Assembly: GCF_042686025.1 (NCBI RefSeq) | Contig: NZ_JBHUOZ010000001.1 | Span: 558,001 to 622,000 of the forward strand | Length of the DNA stretch: 64,000 nt | Source: Terrimonas rubra | GTDB lineage: Bacteria > Bacteroidota > Bacteroidia > Chitinophagales > Chitinophagaceae | Direction of reading: 5' to 3' | Translations under genes and position numbers: made by a program | Shown here: piece by piece, positions 42,340 through 52,050 of the stretch | Layout of the letters: every line of letters starts with the position of its first letter | Position numbering within the stretch: position 1 is the stretch's first letter | The notes under the pieces: generated by a model | What the model saw: the letters and a program-made list of their open reading frames with translations, nothing else | What the model was told of the DNA's origin: nothing | Databases searched by the model: none

Positions 42340-43803
42340 TTAGTTATTGTTGAATTTGGTCCAGCCTTTATACCAGTTTGCATCAGCACCTGAAGGGGCA
42401 ATACCACCCAGGAAATCAACCTTGGTAATGAAAGGACGGGCCTTGATGATAGGATCATCAAAATAGTTGTTGGAAGCACTGGCAATTACTAAAGCAGAGT
42501 TACCAAAAGGCTGCCAATCGGGGTTTAAATAATCGAAAGGACGGGTATAACGGATATCATCAACCGTAGTCAGGATCTTGTTTTGTTTGGCAGCAGTGTT
42601 GAACCATGCTTCAAATGTAGCCTGAGTATATACGCTGGCTGCACTGGTTACCAGGTTTAAAGGTTTTTTGCAACCCGCTAATACAATACCGCTTAACTGC
42701 AGTTTGCCATCCTGGATATTTTTATCGGTAGTTCCTTTATCGTTTTCAACAGAGATACCTGTAGCCCAGCCTACAAAAGCCGAGTTAAAGATAGAGATAG
42801 AAGAGTTTCTCCTGATCTGTACCGCCGCACCATGATAGTTAGAGCTACCCACATTGTTTAAAGTGGCCTGCGGACCGAAAGCCGTGATATTAGAGAAAAC
42901 AGCGCTGGTTTGAGGAGTAAGGTTATCACCGTTAGCGTTGTTATCGCTTTCAAAAGCTTCTGATTTTGAAACGTCAGCAATAGAAGAGTCACGAATGATC
43001 AGGCCAAACTGTACGCTTCCGCTAAAGCCGTAATCGCTGTCAAAATCATCATCCTGTGTTTTGTAAGCAATTAAGTATTTACAGTTAACTGTACCGCCAA
43101 ACCACTCAAACGCGTCATCTTTAGCGTAAGTAACCTGGATATGGTCAATTTGTGTTCCGCTGCCAACCGAAGCCATGGTTAAGCTGTTGATCTCCTGGTT
43201 AGGCTGGAAAGCATAACCCGCATATTCAATACGCACATAGCTTAAAATACCTGAGTTATCATTGTTAACAGGAGTTGGCACTTCAGCATCGCCTGAACCG
43301 GATACACCGTCGCCGGTAGTAAAGTTATGAATGCCCCCTTCCGGTACGTACAAGCCCTGTACACCATTGGCATTACCATTATTAGCCGCTTTACCGCATA
43401 TTACAATACCACCCCAGTCACCTGAAATAGGTGTAGAAGAAGCTGAAGTAAATACAATGGGTTCATCGGCTGTACCTTGTGCAATAATTTTAGCACCCCT
43501 GTTGATGATTAAAGCCGCTACATCACTTCCGGTATAAGTACCTTTTACGGTAGCACCTTTTTCAATAGTTAAGGTAGCGCCCTTGCGTATGTACACTTTT
43601 CCGGTAATGATATTATTGTCAATTGCTTTTAATGTTGTGTCTTTTTCAATAAAACCTTTTAATTCCACGCGTTTGCCGGTTGTTCCGCCGTTGCCATTGC
43701 CGGGTATTTCTATAATGATCGGTTCGCCATCTGTTTCAATTTTCCTACAGGCTGTAGTACTTATTGCTACTAATGCAGTTAGATAAAAGATGTACTTTTT
43801 CAT
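42340..43803 (-). CDS. Surface lipoprotein with beta-helix-like repeats
   Basis: 487 aa. Lipoprotein signal: hydrophobic core then STTACRKIET (Cys at about residue 19). After a low-complexity linker comes a repetitive beta-helix-type region: GKVYIRKGATLTIEKGATVKG, DWGGIVICGKAANN, LSYVRIEYAGYAF, IQVTYAKDDAFEWFGG, VFSNITAFG and NSAFVGWATGIS. In Bacteroidota such proteins often follow a TonB-dependent receptor, as here (28 bases after it). Under the PHO-box-like array it would be a phosphate-starvation surface protein. Outer-membrane location inferred; ligand unknown. Confidence 0.8.
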   Translation of the reverse strand: MKKYIFYLTALVAISTTACRKIETDGEPIIIEIPGNGNGGTTGKRVELKGFIEKDTTLKAIDNNIITGKVYIRKGATLTIEKGATVKGTYTGSDVAALIINRGAKIIAQGTADEPIVFTSASSTPISGDWGGIVICGKAANNGNANGVQGLYVPEGGIHNFTTGDGVSGSGDAEVPTPVNNDNSGILSYVRIEYAGYAFQPNQEINSLTMASVGSGTQIDHIQVTYAKDDAFEWFGGTVNCKYLIAYKTQDDDFDSDYGFSGSVQFGLIIRDSSIADVSKSEAFESDNNANGDNLTPQTSAVFSNITAFGPQATLNNVGSSNYHGAAVQIRRNSSISIFNSAFVGWATGISVENDKGTTDKNIQDGKLQLSGIVLAGCKKPLNLVTSAASVYTQATFEAWFNTAAKQNKILTTVDDIRYTRPFDYLNPDWQPFGNSALVIASASNNYFDDPIIKARPFITKVDFLGGIAPSGADANWYKGWTKFNNN

Positions 43804-43831
43804 ATACTTGTTTTGTTTTTTGCTTGTGTTA

Positions 43832-46627
43832 TTATAAAATGGAATAGTTAAATGTTAAGCTGAAAGTGGTACCAAATTTTCTTACATACCTGTACTGATC
43901 TTTATCTTTCTGTAAGCTGGTATTGCTGTCGGCATTTTGATAGAAGTATTGGCGCTGGTTTAAAATATCGCTGACCATAAACCTTAACTCGCCTTTCTTG
44001 TTCAGTACTTTTTTACCGATCTGGAAATCCAATACCGGACGCGGAGCTTCCCATACTTCGGGTACACCACTGTTGGCAATGTTCACATCACCTACCAGGT
44101 ATAAGCGTTTACCGATCTGGTTAAACAATAAAGTTGCATTTAACCCGTGTTTTTCTGAATCGTACAATAAACCGAGGTTCAATAAGTAGGGAGACTGACC
44201 TTGCAGGGGTCTGTCAATTCTCAGGTTCTCATCCTTTACGCGGCTGTAGATATAGGCAGCGTTAGACTGGAAAGTGAAATTAGAGAGGCCGTTGATGAAG
44301 TCAAGTTTTTTCCTGAACTCCACTTCCACACCAAAAGCTTTTGCCTGTTTAGGGTTTCTGTAGCTGTAGGCGCTACCAATACCCAGTAAGTATTGTTCAA
44401 TAGGCTTATCAAAGAATTTGTAAAAAACACCGGCCGTAAATACCTCACCTGCTCTTGGATATAACTCATACCGCAGATCCAGGTTAGTGATCTTTGTCCT
44501 TACCAGGTCGGGGTTACCCGATACACCGGCATTCACTTCAAAGTCGTACAGGTTTAACGGAGCCAACTCCCTGAACTCGGGACGAACCACTGTTTGCGAA
44601 CCGGTTAAACGGATATTGGTAAGGTTGTTTACTTTATAAGTAGCGTTGAAGCCTGGTAATACATCAATTACTTTTGAATGTGCATGCCTGTCATCCCATT
44701 TTTTAACACTGCCGATCAACTGATCATAGCTTTCAATTCTTGCACCCCAAACCACACGCAGGTTTTTGGCAAACTGGTTGTCAAATTGTAAAAAACCGGC
44801 ATTCAGAATGGTGTTTGCCATATAGCGGAAGTTCCTGTTCTTAATGGCGTCAAAGGCGATCAGGTTGCTGGTTTCTGAACCATCTCCAAAGTTTCCGGGA
44901 GCAAATAACTGATCGATCGGTAATTGTCTTAATGCCGGATTATCGCGGGGAAGATAATGAGCGAATAACTGCGCATCGAACAGGCGGTCTTTTACCTGCA
45001 GCATATAACCACCTTTAACCGATTGATTATACCCGAAAGCTTTAAAGCTGTAGTTTAAATCACCACCGGCTGTATAGATATAGTCACTTAAATTCTGGAA
45101 TACACGGCTACCACTTTCCTGGGTTAAAGTATTACCCATTAAAAACTGGTAAGCATCATTGGTTCCGGTAGGCCTGGTATACAAGCCACGGCGCTGATCA
45201 GGACTATAAGCATCTAAAATATTAAAGGCGCCATACCATTTAAACTTTAAAGCTTTGGCCAGTGAGTGTTCACCCATCAGCTGCGAGGTAAAGAATGTGT
45301 TTTGTTTAAAAGTAATTTCCAAACCATCTTTTACATCTGCATGCATTGCGATGCTTACACCCTCCCTGGTAGTTACATAGTTGTTGGTGTTGATATTGGC
45401 GATGGTTTTAAAAGAGATTTTGTTTAAGGGGTTTAACTGGATTGACAGGCTGGCCAAACCACCAACTGTTGTTTCTTCATTATACCGGCCATCTTTATAA
45501 TCATACTCCAGGTCAAAACCGGCACCGCCAATTGTCTGGTACCTGTTAATAATATCTATGAACCGGTTATTACGGTTGTAATTAATACCCAGTGAGCCGC
45601 CGATTTTTTTGCCGAATAATTTTCCGGTAAATCCTCCGTTGGCCTGGAAAGAGTAGTTAGGCTGACCGTTCACCCGTCCTGGTGCCCAGTCATTCTGCAG
45701 GTCTTTACCGATCTGTGTTTTTTCGGCTCTTGTCAGCAGGTCAAACGCTGATTTGGTCGTATAACTGGAAGGCAATCCTCTTGTTCCGTCATCCCATCCT
45801 AACCAATCCAGTTTACCGCCTTTCGCTTTGTAAAAATCCTTGCCGGTTGTTTGGGTATTAAAACCGGTACCTATCTGTACATTTAAAAAGTTTTGCGTGG
45901 GAATGTCTTTTGTATTTACCTGTATCAGGCCACCGGCCCATTCACCCGGATATTCAGGAACAAAAGCTTTGTTGATAATGATATTATCGATCATGGCCGA
46001 CGGGATCATATCAAAAGAAAATGCTTTCCTGTCAGGCTCTGTACTGGTTAATAATATACCATTTAACATGGCAGCATTATAACGGTCGGCCAAACCACGC
46101 ACTACCAGGAATTTGCCATCCTGTAAACTGGCGCCGGGCGTACGTTTCAACACCTCACCGGTATTCCTGTCCGGTGAACGGCGGATACTTTCTGAAGAGA
46201 TTACCGAAGCAACGGTATTGGTGTTTTTTTGAAAGGCAATAGTAGAGGATACGGTTTCCATACGGGCGCCTGTTCTTTTTGAACTCACCACCACTCCTTC
46301 CAGTTCTTTTGACTGTACGGTCATCACCACATCTAACTCATTTACCTGGCCGGCTTTTACCTCTACATCGGAGATGATCTTGGTTTCATAACCAACAGCT
46401 GAAAACTCAATTTCATATTTTTTACCGGCAGCCAGTTCAAATGTATAGCGGCCTTCTACATTGGTTAATACGGTTTTACCCGCAGCGGCCACTTTTATGT
46501 TTACACCTACCAACGGATCATTTTTATCGCCCAATACTTTACCGGTTAATCGTATGTTTTGTGCTGTTAAGGCACTAACCATTAAAATAAGTAAGAAGCT
46601 AAATGCGGAACGAAGCCAAAATTGCAT
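43832..46627 (-). CDS. TonB-dependent outer membrane receptor
   Basis: 931 aa from the ATG at 46627 (MQFWLRSAFSFLLILMVSAL then TAQ cleavage); an in-frame start at 46645 is upstream of the likely transcript start. A carboxypeptidase-D-like domain (about 25-110: RLTGKVLGDKNDPLVGVNIKV) precedes a plug (VVSSKRTGARMETVS ... EVLKRTPGASLQDGKFLVVRGLADRYNAAMLNG) and a 22-strand-type barrel ending in an aromatic-rich strand (TFSLTFNYSIL). No SusD partner follows; a beta-helix lipoprotein does. The five PHO-box-like repeats upstream suggest induction by phosphate lack, with a phosphorus ligand as inference. Confidence 0.92.
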   Translation of the reverse strand: MQFWLRSAFSFLLILMVSALTAQNIRLTGKVLGDKNDPLVGVNIKVAAAGKTVLTNVEGRYTFELAAGKKYEIEFSAVGYETKIISDVEVKAGQVNELDVVMTVQSKELEGVVVSSKRTGARMETVSSTIAFQKNTNTVASVISSESIRRSPDRNTGEVLKRTPGASLQDGKFLVVRGLADRYNAAMLNGILLTSTEPDRKAFSFDMIPSAMIDNIIINKAFVPEYPGEWAGGLIQVNTKDIPTQNFLNVQIGTGFNTQTTGKDFYKAKGGKLDWLGWDDGTRGLPSSYTTKSAFDLLTRAEKTQIGKDLQNDWAPGRVNGQPNYSFQANGGFTGKLFGKKIGGSLGINYNRNNRFIDIINRYQTIGGAGFDLEYDYKDGRYNEETTVGGLASLSIQLNPLNKISFKTIANINTNNYVTTREGVSIAMHADVKDGLEITFKQNTFFTSQLMGEHSLAKALKFKWYGAFNILDAYSPDQRRGLYTRPTGTNDAYQFLMGNTLTQESGSRVFQNLSDYIYTAGGDLNYSFKAFGYNQSVKGGYMLQVKDRLFDAQLFAHYLPRDNPALRQLPIDQLFAPGNFGDGSETSNLIAFDAIKNRNFRYMANTILNAGFLQFDNQFAKNLRVVWGARIESYDQLIGSVKKWDDRHAHSKVIDVLPGFNATYKVNNLTNIRLTGSQTVVRPEFRELAPLNLYDFEVNAGVSGNPDLVRTKITNLDLRYELYPRAGEVFTAGVFYKFFDKPIEQYLLGIGSAYSYRNPKQAKAFGVEVEFRKKLDFINGLSNFTFQSNAAYIYSRVKDENLRIDRPLQGQSPYLLNLGLLYDSEKHGLNATLLFNQIGKRLYLVGDVNIANSGVPEVWEAPRPVLDFQIGKKVLNKKGELRFMVSDILNQRQYFYQNADSNTSLQKDKDQYRYVRKFGTTFSLTFNYSIL

Positions 46628-46640
46628 AGCAGTAATTTGC

Positions 46641-46648
46641 GGCAAAAT
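46641..46648 (-). promoter_or_regulatory. Near-consensus -7 element of the TonB operon (CAATTTTG)
   Basis: One mismatch from TAnnTTTG on the minus strand, 13 bases before the ATG at 46627. The adjacent PHO-box-like array ends 22 bases upstream of it and would overlap the -33 zone, as for an activator-dependent promoter. Confidence 0.45.
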
Positions 46649-46670
46649 TGCTGGTAGAAAATTACTGCAA

Positions 46671-46720
46671 TGTTAACCACAGGTTAAGCAATTATGACCG
46701 CAATGTTACCGCAATGTTAA
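46671..46720 (-). promoter_or_regulatory. PHO-box-like array upstream of TonB receptor operon
   Basis: Read on the minus strand, five 6-base boxes at exact 11-base steps: TTAACA, GTAACA, GTCATA, TTAACC, TTAACA, with spacers TTGCG, TTGCG, ATTGC, TGTGG. TTAACA-type boxes with 11-bp phasing are the PhoP (Bacillus) site layout and PhoB sites have the same period. The cluster abuts the promoter of the receptor gene. Confidence 0.7.
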
Positions 46721-46819
46721 CAAGGGACAGTGGTTTAAGATTGAACAGTTTAGGAAGCAATATTTTAGAGGGTGGCACTTATTTATTTTAAAAAAAGCTG
46801 ACAGAAGCAGTCACTTTTA

Positions 46820-47443
46820 CTATTTCACCGGCTCCCGTAAGATCGTTTTCAGTTTTTCCGGTGCCGTTTTCCGGAAGTCGGATAAATATATTTCGTGGTG
46901 CAGGCCGTTCCTGCCCAGTTTATTGGCTGTTGTAAAAGCCATGATCTGTTGTAAGGTTTCCGGCTCGGTTGCAAAAGGACCAATATGTAACATCTGTACA
47001 CATTTACCCTCGTTCATGGTATACAAACCTATTTCACGCACCAGCGGGTTGTTCTTTTTAGCTATCACTGTTTCTTTAGACGTTTCCAGGTTGCTTTCTG
47101 TTACAAAATCGGGAAGGCGGATCAGTAACCTGTATTCCCATTCACTCCGGGGAATATCGACTGAAGCATTGGACATGTTTTTACCGGTATATTTGTTTTC
47201 ATCATACCACCAGAGCCCTTCCAGTTTGGATACTACAAAGTCATTACCTTTTGCTTTACAGGCAAACTTTAGTGTATAAGCCGTTGAGTAAAGCGCTTCA
47301 ATACGGGCAGCAAATGCCTCACCGGAAGGATCACCGTTACCGGCTATACTGAGATATTGTGCCGGTCCTATCTCCACTATTTCAGGTTTTGTTTTTGCCG
47401 TGAAGTAGGTTTTGTACTTTTTAGTCAGGTCAAGTTTTTCCAT
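46820..47443 (-). CDS. GyrI-like small-molecule-binding domain protein
   Basis: 207 aa, no signal peptide. The start TKPEIVEIGPAQYLSIAGNGDPSGEAFAARIEALYSTAY and the end CVQMLHIGPFATEPETLQQIMAF plus GLHHEIYLSDFRKTAPEKLKTILR match the stand-alone GyrI-like (COG4832) proteins, which bind hydrophobic cations or act as efflux regulators in BmrR-type proteins. Trp-rich LEGLWWYDE and the Glu-lined pocket are consistent. Monocistronic. Ligand unknown. Confidence 0.85.
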   Translation of the reverse strand: MEKLDLTKKYKTYFTAKTKPEIVEIGPAQYLSIAGNGDPSGEAFAARIEALYSTAYTLKFACKAKGNDFVVSKLEGLWWYDENKYTGKNMSNASVDIPRSEWEYRLLIRLPDFVTESNLETSKETVIAKKNNPLVREIGLYTMNEGKCVQMLHIGPFATEPETLQQIMAFTTANKLGRNGLHHEIYLSDFRKTAPEKLKTILREPVK

Positions 47444-47573
47444 GGTATGCGGTATATAGTATGAAGATAACAGAATATAGTATTAAGATAATAGTATGCA
47501 GACCTGATACAGACATAACAAGCCCCCGGGTTTATCCCGGACAGGTTTTAATGTCAATACACTATAATTGATC

Positions 47574-48830
47574 TTATTGTAGTTTTTCTACCGCCGATTG
47601 TAAAGATTGCAGCATGGCCGGTATTTCTTCCTTTTTACAGGTACCAATACTTAGCCTGTACCAGGCACTTGTTTTAGCCGCTCCAAAGGCAGAAAAAGGT
47701 ACAAGGGCTATTTTGGCTTCATCTAAAATATAGCTGGTTACATCCGCCTGAGTTTGTAAAACGGTTCCTTCCGCTGTTGTTTTACCGGCCAGGTCAATTT
47801 TTACCGTTAAATAAATGGCCGCTTCGGGAGCAATGGCCGTTACCGGTAATCCTTTTTGCTGCATGGCTATAAAACCATCATATATCGTTCTTAAACGGTA
47901 TTCTGTTTCGGCTTTAAAATGCTGCAGGAATGCATCAATAGCAGGCTGGTTCTTTAAAAATTTAGCCGTGGCCTTTTGCTCTGCCATAGGTGCCCAGGCG
48001 CCGATATGTGTAAGAATGGCTTTCATTTTGGCAATTACCCGGGCAGGTCCCAGGCTCCAGCCCACCCGTACACCTGTAGCCGCAAATACTTTACTGATGG
48101 CATCAATATAAATGGTGTAAGGTTTCATCTCCGGCCTTAAGGATACGGGATCATGGTGTTGTATATCGCCATAAGTAAGCTGGCCATACATCTGGTCATA
48201 TAACAGGTATAACTTTTTCTCATCTGCACCACGGCGGTTGTTTTCTGCTATTACCAGGTCGCAGATGGCTGCTAACGCTTCCTTACGGAAAGTAGTACCA
48301 GTTGGATTTTGCGGAGAACACAGGGCCAGCAGGCTGATCTCCTGTATATGCGGTGCAATATCTTCGGCAGTGGGCATAAAGTTATTGGCCTCACCCGCTT
48401 CTATCACAATATGTTTTCCTTTTACAAAATGCGTATAGTGGTTATTATTCCAGCTGGGCACGGCGTATAAAACACTATCATCCTCATCGCAAACAGCACG
48501 GAACACGGCATATATCAGGGGACGTCCACCGGAAGCTACCAATATCTCATCCAGTCCATATTGTAATCCCGCTGTTTGTTGGGTAAAGGCTGCGATCGAT
48601 TCCCGCAGGTCCAGGTTACCTTCTGCCAGGGGATAATTGGTCAGGTGCTGGCGATAAGCTTCTACAATATCATCTTCCAGTTGCTGTGGTATGGGAAATA
48701 TGGCCGGATCAAAATCACCGATAGTAAAATTGTATATCTTATGCCCCTGTCTTATTTTTTCTTTTATTTCTCCACCCAGTTTAACAATTTCAGAGCCGAT
48801 CAGTGTTTCCGATAAATGCGAAAGTTTCAT
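47574..48830 (-). CDS. PLP-dependent class I/II aminotransferase
   Basis: 418 aa from the ATG at 48830. Fold type I: IYNFTIGDFDP, ASGGRPLIYAVFRAV, substrate/cofactor Asn in CSPQNPTGT, YDQMYGQLTY with the Asp-x-x-Tyr pair, and the Schiff-base Lys in IDAISKVFAATGVRVGWSLGP. The C-terminal domain has IYLTVKIDLAG. It is related to aspartate/LL-diaminopimelate-type aminotransferases; the exact amino donor is not set. Monocistronic. Confidence 0.9.
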   Translation of the reverse strand: MKLSHLSETLIGSEIVKLGGEIKEKIRQGHKIYNFTIGDFDPAIFPIPQQLEDDIVEAYRQHLTNYPLAEGNLDLRESIAAFTQQTAGLQYGLDEILVASGGRPLIYAVFRAVCDEDDSVLYAVPSWNNNHYTHFVKGKHIVIEAGEANNFMPTAEDIAPHIQEISLLALCSPQNPTGTTFRKEALAAICDLVIAENNRRGADEKKLYLLYDQMYGQLTYGDIQHHDPVSLRPEMKPYTIYIDAISKVFAATGVRVGWSLGPARVIAKMKAILTHIGAWAPMAEQKATAKFLKNQPAIDAFLQHFKAETEYRLRTIYDGFIAMQQKGLPVTAIAPEAAIYLTVKIDLAGKTTAEGTVLQTQADVTSYILDEAKIALVPFSAFGAAKTSAWYRLSIGTCKKEEIPAMLQSLQSAVEKLQ

Positions 48831-48968
48831 GAACAAAAATGTTTTTCATGCATTGACAATGCAATGGCAAGTATGAATAAATGTATGGTGTACAGCCCGC
48901 AAAAATAACCCAAACAAAATACTTTGCCGTATAAAAACTTGTTATACCGTTTAACCCGGCAGTTTATT

Positions 48969-49724
48969 TTACTGTAACACTTTAATTTCCACCCGCATGT
49001 TCTCTCTTTGTTGCTGCTGGTTAACGGGGTTTGGATGAAGCGGCTGACTATTACCTACACCCTTATGTTGCAGGCGGCTGGCCGGTATACCTTTTTGCTG
49101 TAAGAGATCGGCGATCAGTTTAGCCCTTGCCTGTGACAGTTTGTAAAATTTATCGTTGGGGCCAACTATTTTTTTACCCTGCAGGTTAATATGACCTACT
49201 ATTTCAAAGCGGGCATCGGGGAAAGTATTCAGCTCATTGAATAACTGGTCCAGGTATGGTGCCGAAGCCGGGTCGATCTCGGCCCTGTCAGGTAAAAAAC
49301 GGATCGTAAAATTATTGATGGTTTTGATAATGGCGGGAGTACTGTTTGTTTTATCTGCAGGTTGCAGGCGCAGTTTGATCTCTACTTTCCGGTTATCCTC
49401 TAATGCAGTACCAAAGCCGGTTGTTTCGCCTGCTGCCAGCTGGTTACCGGTACTGCAGTTGGCTACATCTTCAAAAATAGCGGCCACTGTTGCTACTCTC
49501 CTTTGTGCCAGTATTTTATTATTCTGCGTACTGCCTACCGTATCGGCATATCCTTTAAAGCTGATCACACAAACGGTATGAGCCTTATAAGCTGCCAGGG
49601 TAGTTTGCTGTTCCGGTGTAAGCGTAAAAACATTGTTGTCAAAATATACATGGATGGTGGTATCGGCCTGTGCCTGTACTACCGTCGCTGCTGCCAGGCT
49701 GAAAAATAAAGTGATCGCTTTCAT
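48969..49724 (-). CDS. Double OmpA-domain protein
   Basis: 251 aa with a signal peptide (to VVQAQA). Two OmpA/MotB-like domains in tandem: residues ~25-115 (IHVYFDNNVFTLTPEQQ ... ISFKGYADTVGSTQNNKILAQRRVATV) and ~140-251 (FTIRFLPDRAEIDPASAPYLDQ ... FEIVGHINLQG ... LSQARAKLIADLLQQKGIPASRLQHKGVGNSQP). Each keeps the NxxLxxxRA peptidoglycan-contact region in some form. It likely anchors in the cell wall from the periplasm; no barrel or lipobox is seen. Monocistronic, divergent from the FAH gene. Confidence 0.85.
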   Translation of the reverse strand: MKAITLFFSLAAATVVQAQADTTIHVYFDNNVFTLTPEQQTTLAAYKAHTVCVISFKGYADTVGSTQNNKILAQRRVATVAAIFEDVANCSTGNQLAAGETTGFGTALEDNRKVEIKLRLQPADKTNSTPAIIKTINNFTIRFLPDRAEIDPASAPYLDQLFNELNTFPDARFEIVGHINLQGKKIVGPNDKFYKLSQARAKLIADLLQQKGIPASRLQHKGVGNSQPLHPNPVNQQQQRENMRVEIKVLQ

Positions 49725-49890
49725 GTGATATGGGTATTACCTGAATAATTTAAGAGGTCCTTTTTGCCGTATAAAAATACACAAACCTGCACAGCTTTCA
49801 CCGGCATATATCACAAACTTATGACGGCATTCTAAAGCATTTGGTATAAATTGCAGCCCGATTGTATTACCGTAGAAAAATACTCATTTC

Positions 49891-50901
49891 ATGAAAATAG
49901 TTTCGTACATAAAAGAAGGAAGTGAACAATTAGGTGTTCTAGTCAATGGCCTGGTATATGATATGGATGTACTGCACCCTGACATGCCCAATTCCATGAA
50001 TATGTTTTTAATGTACTGGGACAATGTATACCCCGTTGCCAAAGCCGGTGTACAGATGATATTGGATGGCAGGCGTGGTACAGGCTCCGGTGTTCCGGTA
50101 AATGAGTTACAATTACTGGCCCCCGTGCCCTTCCCAACCAGCTGCCGCGATGGTTATGCCTTTCGCCAGCATGTGGCTGCTGCGCGTCGTAACCGCAAGG
50201 TTGACATGATTGCCGAGTTTGACCAGTACCCCATTTTTTATTTTACCAACCATCATACCATACAGGGACCGGGTGAAATATTGTGCATGCCCGATCATTT
50301 TGAAAAGCTGGATTTTGAACTGGAAGCAGCCATTGTTATTTGCAAACAAGGCCGTAATATTCCTGCCGAACAAGCTGATGAATATATCGGCGGCCTGATG
50401 ATCATGAACGATATGAGCGCCCGCCGTTTACAGATGGAAGAGATGTTATTGAACCTGGGGCCGGCCAAGGGTAAAGATTTTGCCACCGTTATCGGCCCCT
50501 GGCTGGTAACACTGGACGAGCTGGAGCAGTTTGAAATACCGGCCAAAGCCAACCATACCGGCCGCAGCTGGAACCTGACCATGACCTGTAAAGTAAATGG
50601 TGTGGAAGTGAGCCGTGGTAATGTGGGTGATATGGACTGGACCTTTGCTGAAATTATTGAACGTGCATCTTATGGTGTAACCCTTTACCCGGGCGATGTA
50701 ATTGGCAGCGGCACCGTAGGCACCGGTTGCTTTTTGGAATTAAACGGTACAGGCAAGTTAAACGATCCCAATTACCCCGAACAATGGCTGCAGCCCAATG
50801 ATGTGGTAGAGATGGAGATTGATAACCTGGGTACGCTGAATAATACGATCATTGCCGAAGAAACCAGCTGGAGCATTTTGGAACAGAAGAAAACAATATA
50901 G
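49891..50901 (+). CDS. Fumarylacetoacetate hydrolase family protein
   Basis: 336 aa. The N-terminal ~80 residues form the family's small domain; the FAH core shows CRDGYAFRQHV, YPIFYFTNHHTIQGPGE, the metal-binding Glu pair in FELEAAIVICKQGRNI, GLMIMNDMSAR, AKGKDFATVIGPWL and PGDVIGSGTVGTGC. Members hydrolyse C-C bonds in tyrosine or aromatic breakdown or act as isomerases. No homogentisate or tyrosine-pathway partner adjoins it. A terminator follows directly. Confidence 0.9.
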   Translation: MKIVSYIKEGSEQLGVLVNGLVYDMDVLHPDMPNSMNMFLMYWDNVYPVAKAGVQMILDGRRGTGSGVPVNELQLLAPVPFPTSCRDGYAFRQHVAAARRNRKVDMIAEFDQYPIFYFTNHHTIQGPGEILCMPDHFEKLDFELEAAIVICKQGRNIPAEQADEYIGGLMIMNDMSARRLQMEEMLLNLGPAKGKDFATVIGPWLVTLDELEQFEIPAKANHTGRSWNLTMTCKVNGVEVSRGNVGDMDWTFAEIIERASYGVTLYPGDVIGSGTVGTGCFLELNGTGKLNDPNYPEQWLQPNDVVEMEIDNLGTLNNTIIAEETSWSILEQKKTI

Positions 50902-50902
50902 C

Positions 50903-50929
50903 AAAAAAGGAACCATCGGGTTCCTTTTT
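50903..50929 (+). terminator. Rho-independent terminator of FAH gene
   Basis: AAAAAAGGAAC / GGTTCCTTTTT with a short loop, immediately after the stop codon. Confidence 0.8.
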
Positions 50930-50953
50930 CATTTATAACTTACATTATCCTGA

Positions 50954-51532
50954 CTAATCATTGGGTAAGAAATCGAAGGACATATCACCACCATAATAAC
51001 CTCTTTCGATGTTGGATGGTATGACACGTGATCCGCCTCCTCCCCATTTATAGTTCAATATTTTTATATTACCACAGGTGTACGGGTATGTGACATTGCT
51101 GTTATCATTCTTTCTCCGTTGGTAAAAGGAAAGTGTATTAATGGTAATGGCATATTCTATACCCGGCTGCAGGGACAAGCCTGTCACATCCGAACTAAAG
51201 ACGGCATTAGCCGTGCTTACATTTACCACCTGGCTATACAAAACCTTATTGGCAGCCACTTCCCAGATAGTAACGCGAACATCATTCTGTACCTTAGGTA
51301 TTTTAACATATACTTTTTGAATAACACCGGCCTTCAGGACATTAAAAAACAGGCCGAATTCCGAATGTACTGCCTGGTCAGTCACTTTCTGGTTAAACCC
51401 TGACTGTTCAAGGTAGGAGTTTAAAAAATTTTCGGGACGGCTTTTCTTGTCTTTTTTACAGCTGCCAAAACCAACCAGCACGATGGCTAGCAGGGTTAAG
51501 GTGAACATCCGGGTGCAGGTCGTCGTTTTCAT
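50954..51532 (-). CDS. Lipoprotein of unknown function (DUF4082-like look)
   Basis: 192 aa. Lipobox LVGFGSCKKD (Cys at about 26) after a hydrophobic core; the following Lys run fits an inner- or outer-leaflet lipoprotein of Bacteroidota. The mature part is a single beta sandwich: SEFGLFFNVLKAGVIQKVYVKIP, VRVTIWEV, LYSQVVNVST, TGLSLQPGIEYAITINT. The pattern resembles DUF4082-type carbohydrate-binding-like modules. Convergent with the FAH gene. Function unknown. Confidence 0.7.
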   Translation of the reverse strand: MKTTTCTRMFTLTLLAIVLVGFGSCKKDKKSRPENFLNSYLEQSGFNQKVTDQAVHSEFGLFFNVLKAGVIQKVYVKIPKVQNDVRVTIWEVAANKVLYSQVVNVSTANAVFSSDVTGLSLQPGIEYAITINTLSFYQRRKNDNSNVTYPYTCGNIKILNYKWGGGGSRVIPSNIERGYYGGDMSFDFLPND

Positions 51533-51648
51533 ATATTTTTATTTTATACCCAAAATAAAAACATAGGCTAACGCCCATCAATGGTCAATCGACAAACGAC
51601 AGTTTTACCAGATAAACAACAATATAACCCTGTACAATAAAGAAAAAA

Positions 51649-52041
51649 CTAATGATCACAGTCATCAGCATGCGCATGGTTATGGCCACGGCATAAACGG
51701 TAGTTTAAAAAGTGGGCCGATACAATAAACCCAACGGCCGGAATTAACAACCAGTTTTCATGATGCGCAAAGAAAAGTTTGGCACATAAAGCTGCCATAC
51801 CCAGCACAAATAATACTACCGGTAATATTTTATGGTGATGGCCTTTGTAACCATGGTACAGCGAATAAGCCCCGATAATAAAGGCCAGCAATACCATGCC
51901 TGCTTCGAACCAAAAGTTGTGAATAATGTTAATACCAAACAGTGGTAAGCTGCTTAAAAACAAGGGTAGCAATGCACAATGTATCGCACAGGCTATAGAA
52001 GCCGTAATCCCCAACGCGTCCCAATTGATCTTAAAATTCAT
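51649..52041 (-). CDS. MerC-family membrane protein
   Basis: 130 aa from the ATG at 52041, which follows a perfect promoter by ten bases. Four membrane helices with the metal-pair ITASIACAIHCALLPL (C-x3-C in the first helix) and a His/Asp-rich tail (RGHNHAHADDCDH). MerC proteins carry metal ions; the tail points to Zn2+ or Cu/Ni rather than mercury. It is divergent from the SCO-Fur genes, and a palindrome overlaps its promoter. Likely metal-regulated importer or buffer. Confidence 0.85.
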   Translation of the reverse strand: MNFKINWDALGITASIACAIHCALLPLFLSSLPLFGINIIHNFWFEAGMVLLAFIIGAYSLYHGYKGHHHKILPVVLFVLGMAALCAKLFFAHHENWLLIPAVGFIVSAHFLNYRLCRGHNHAHADDCDH

Positions 52042-52050
52042 AAAGGACAG

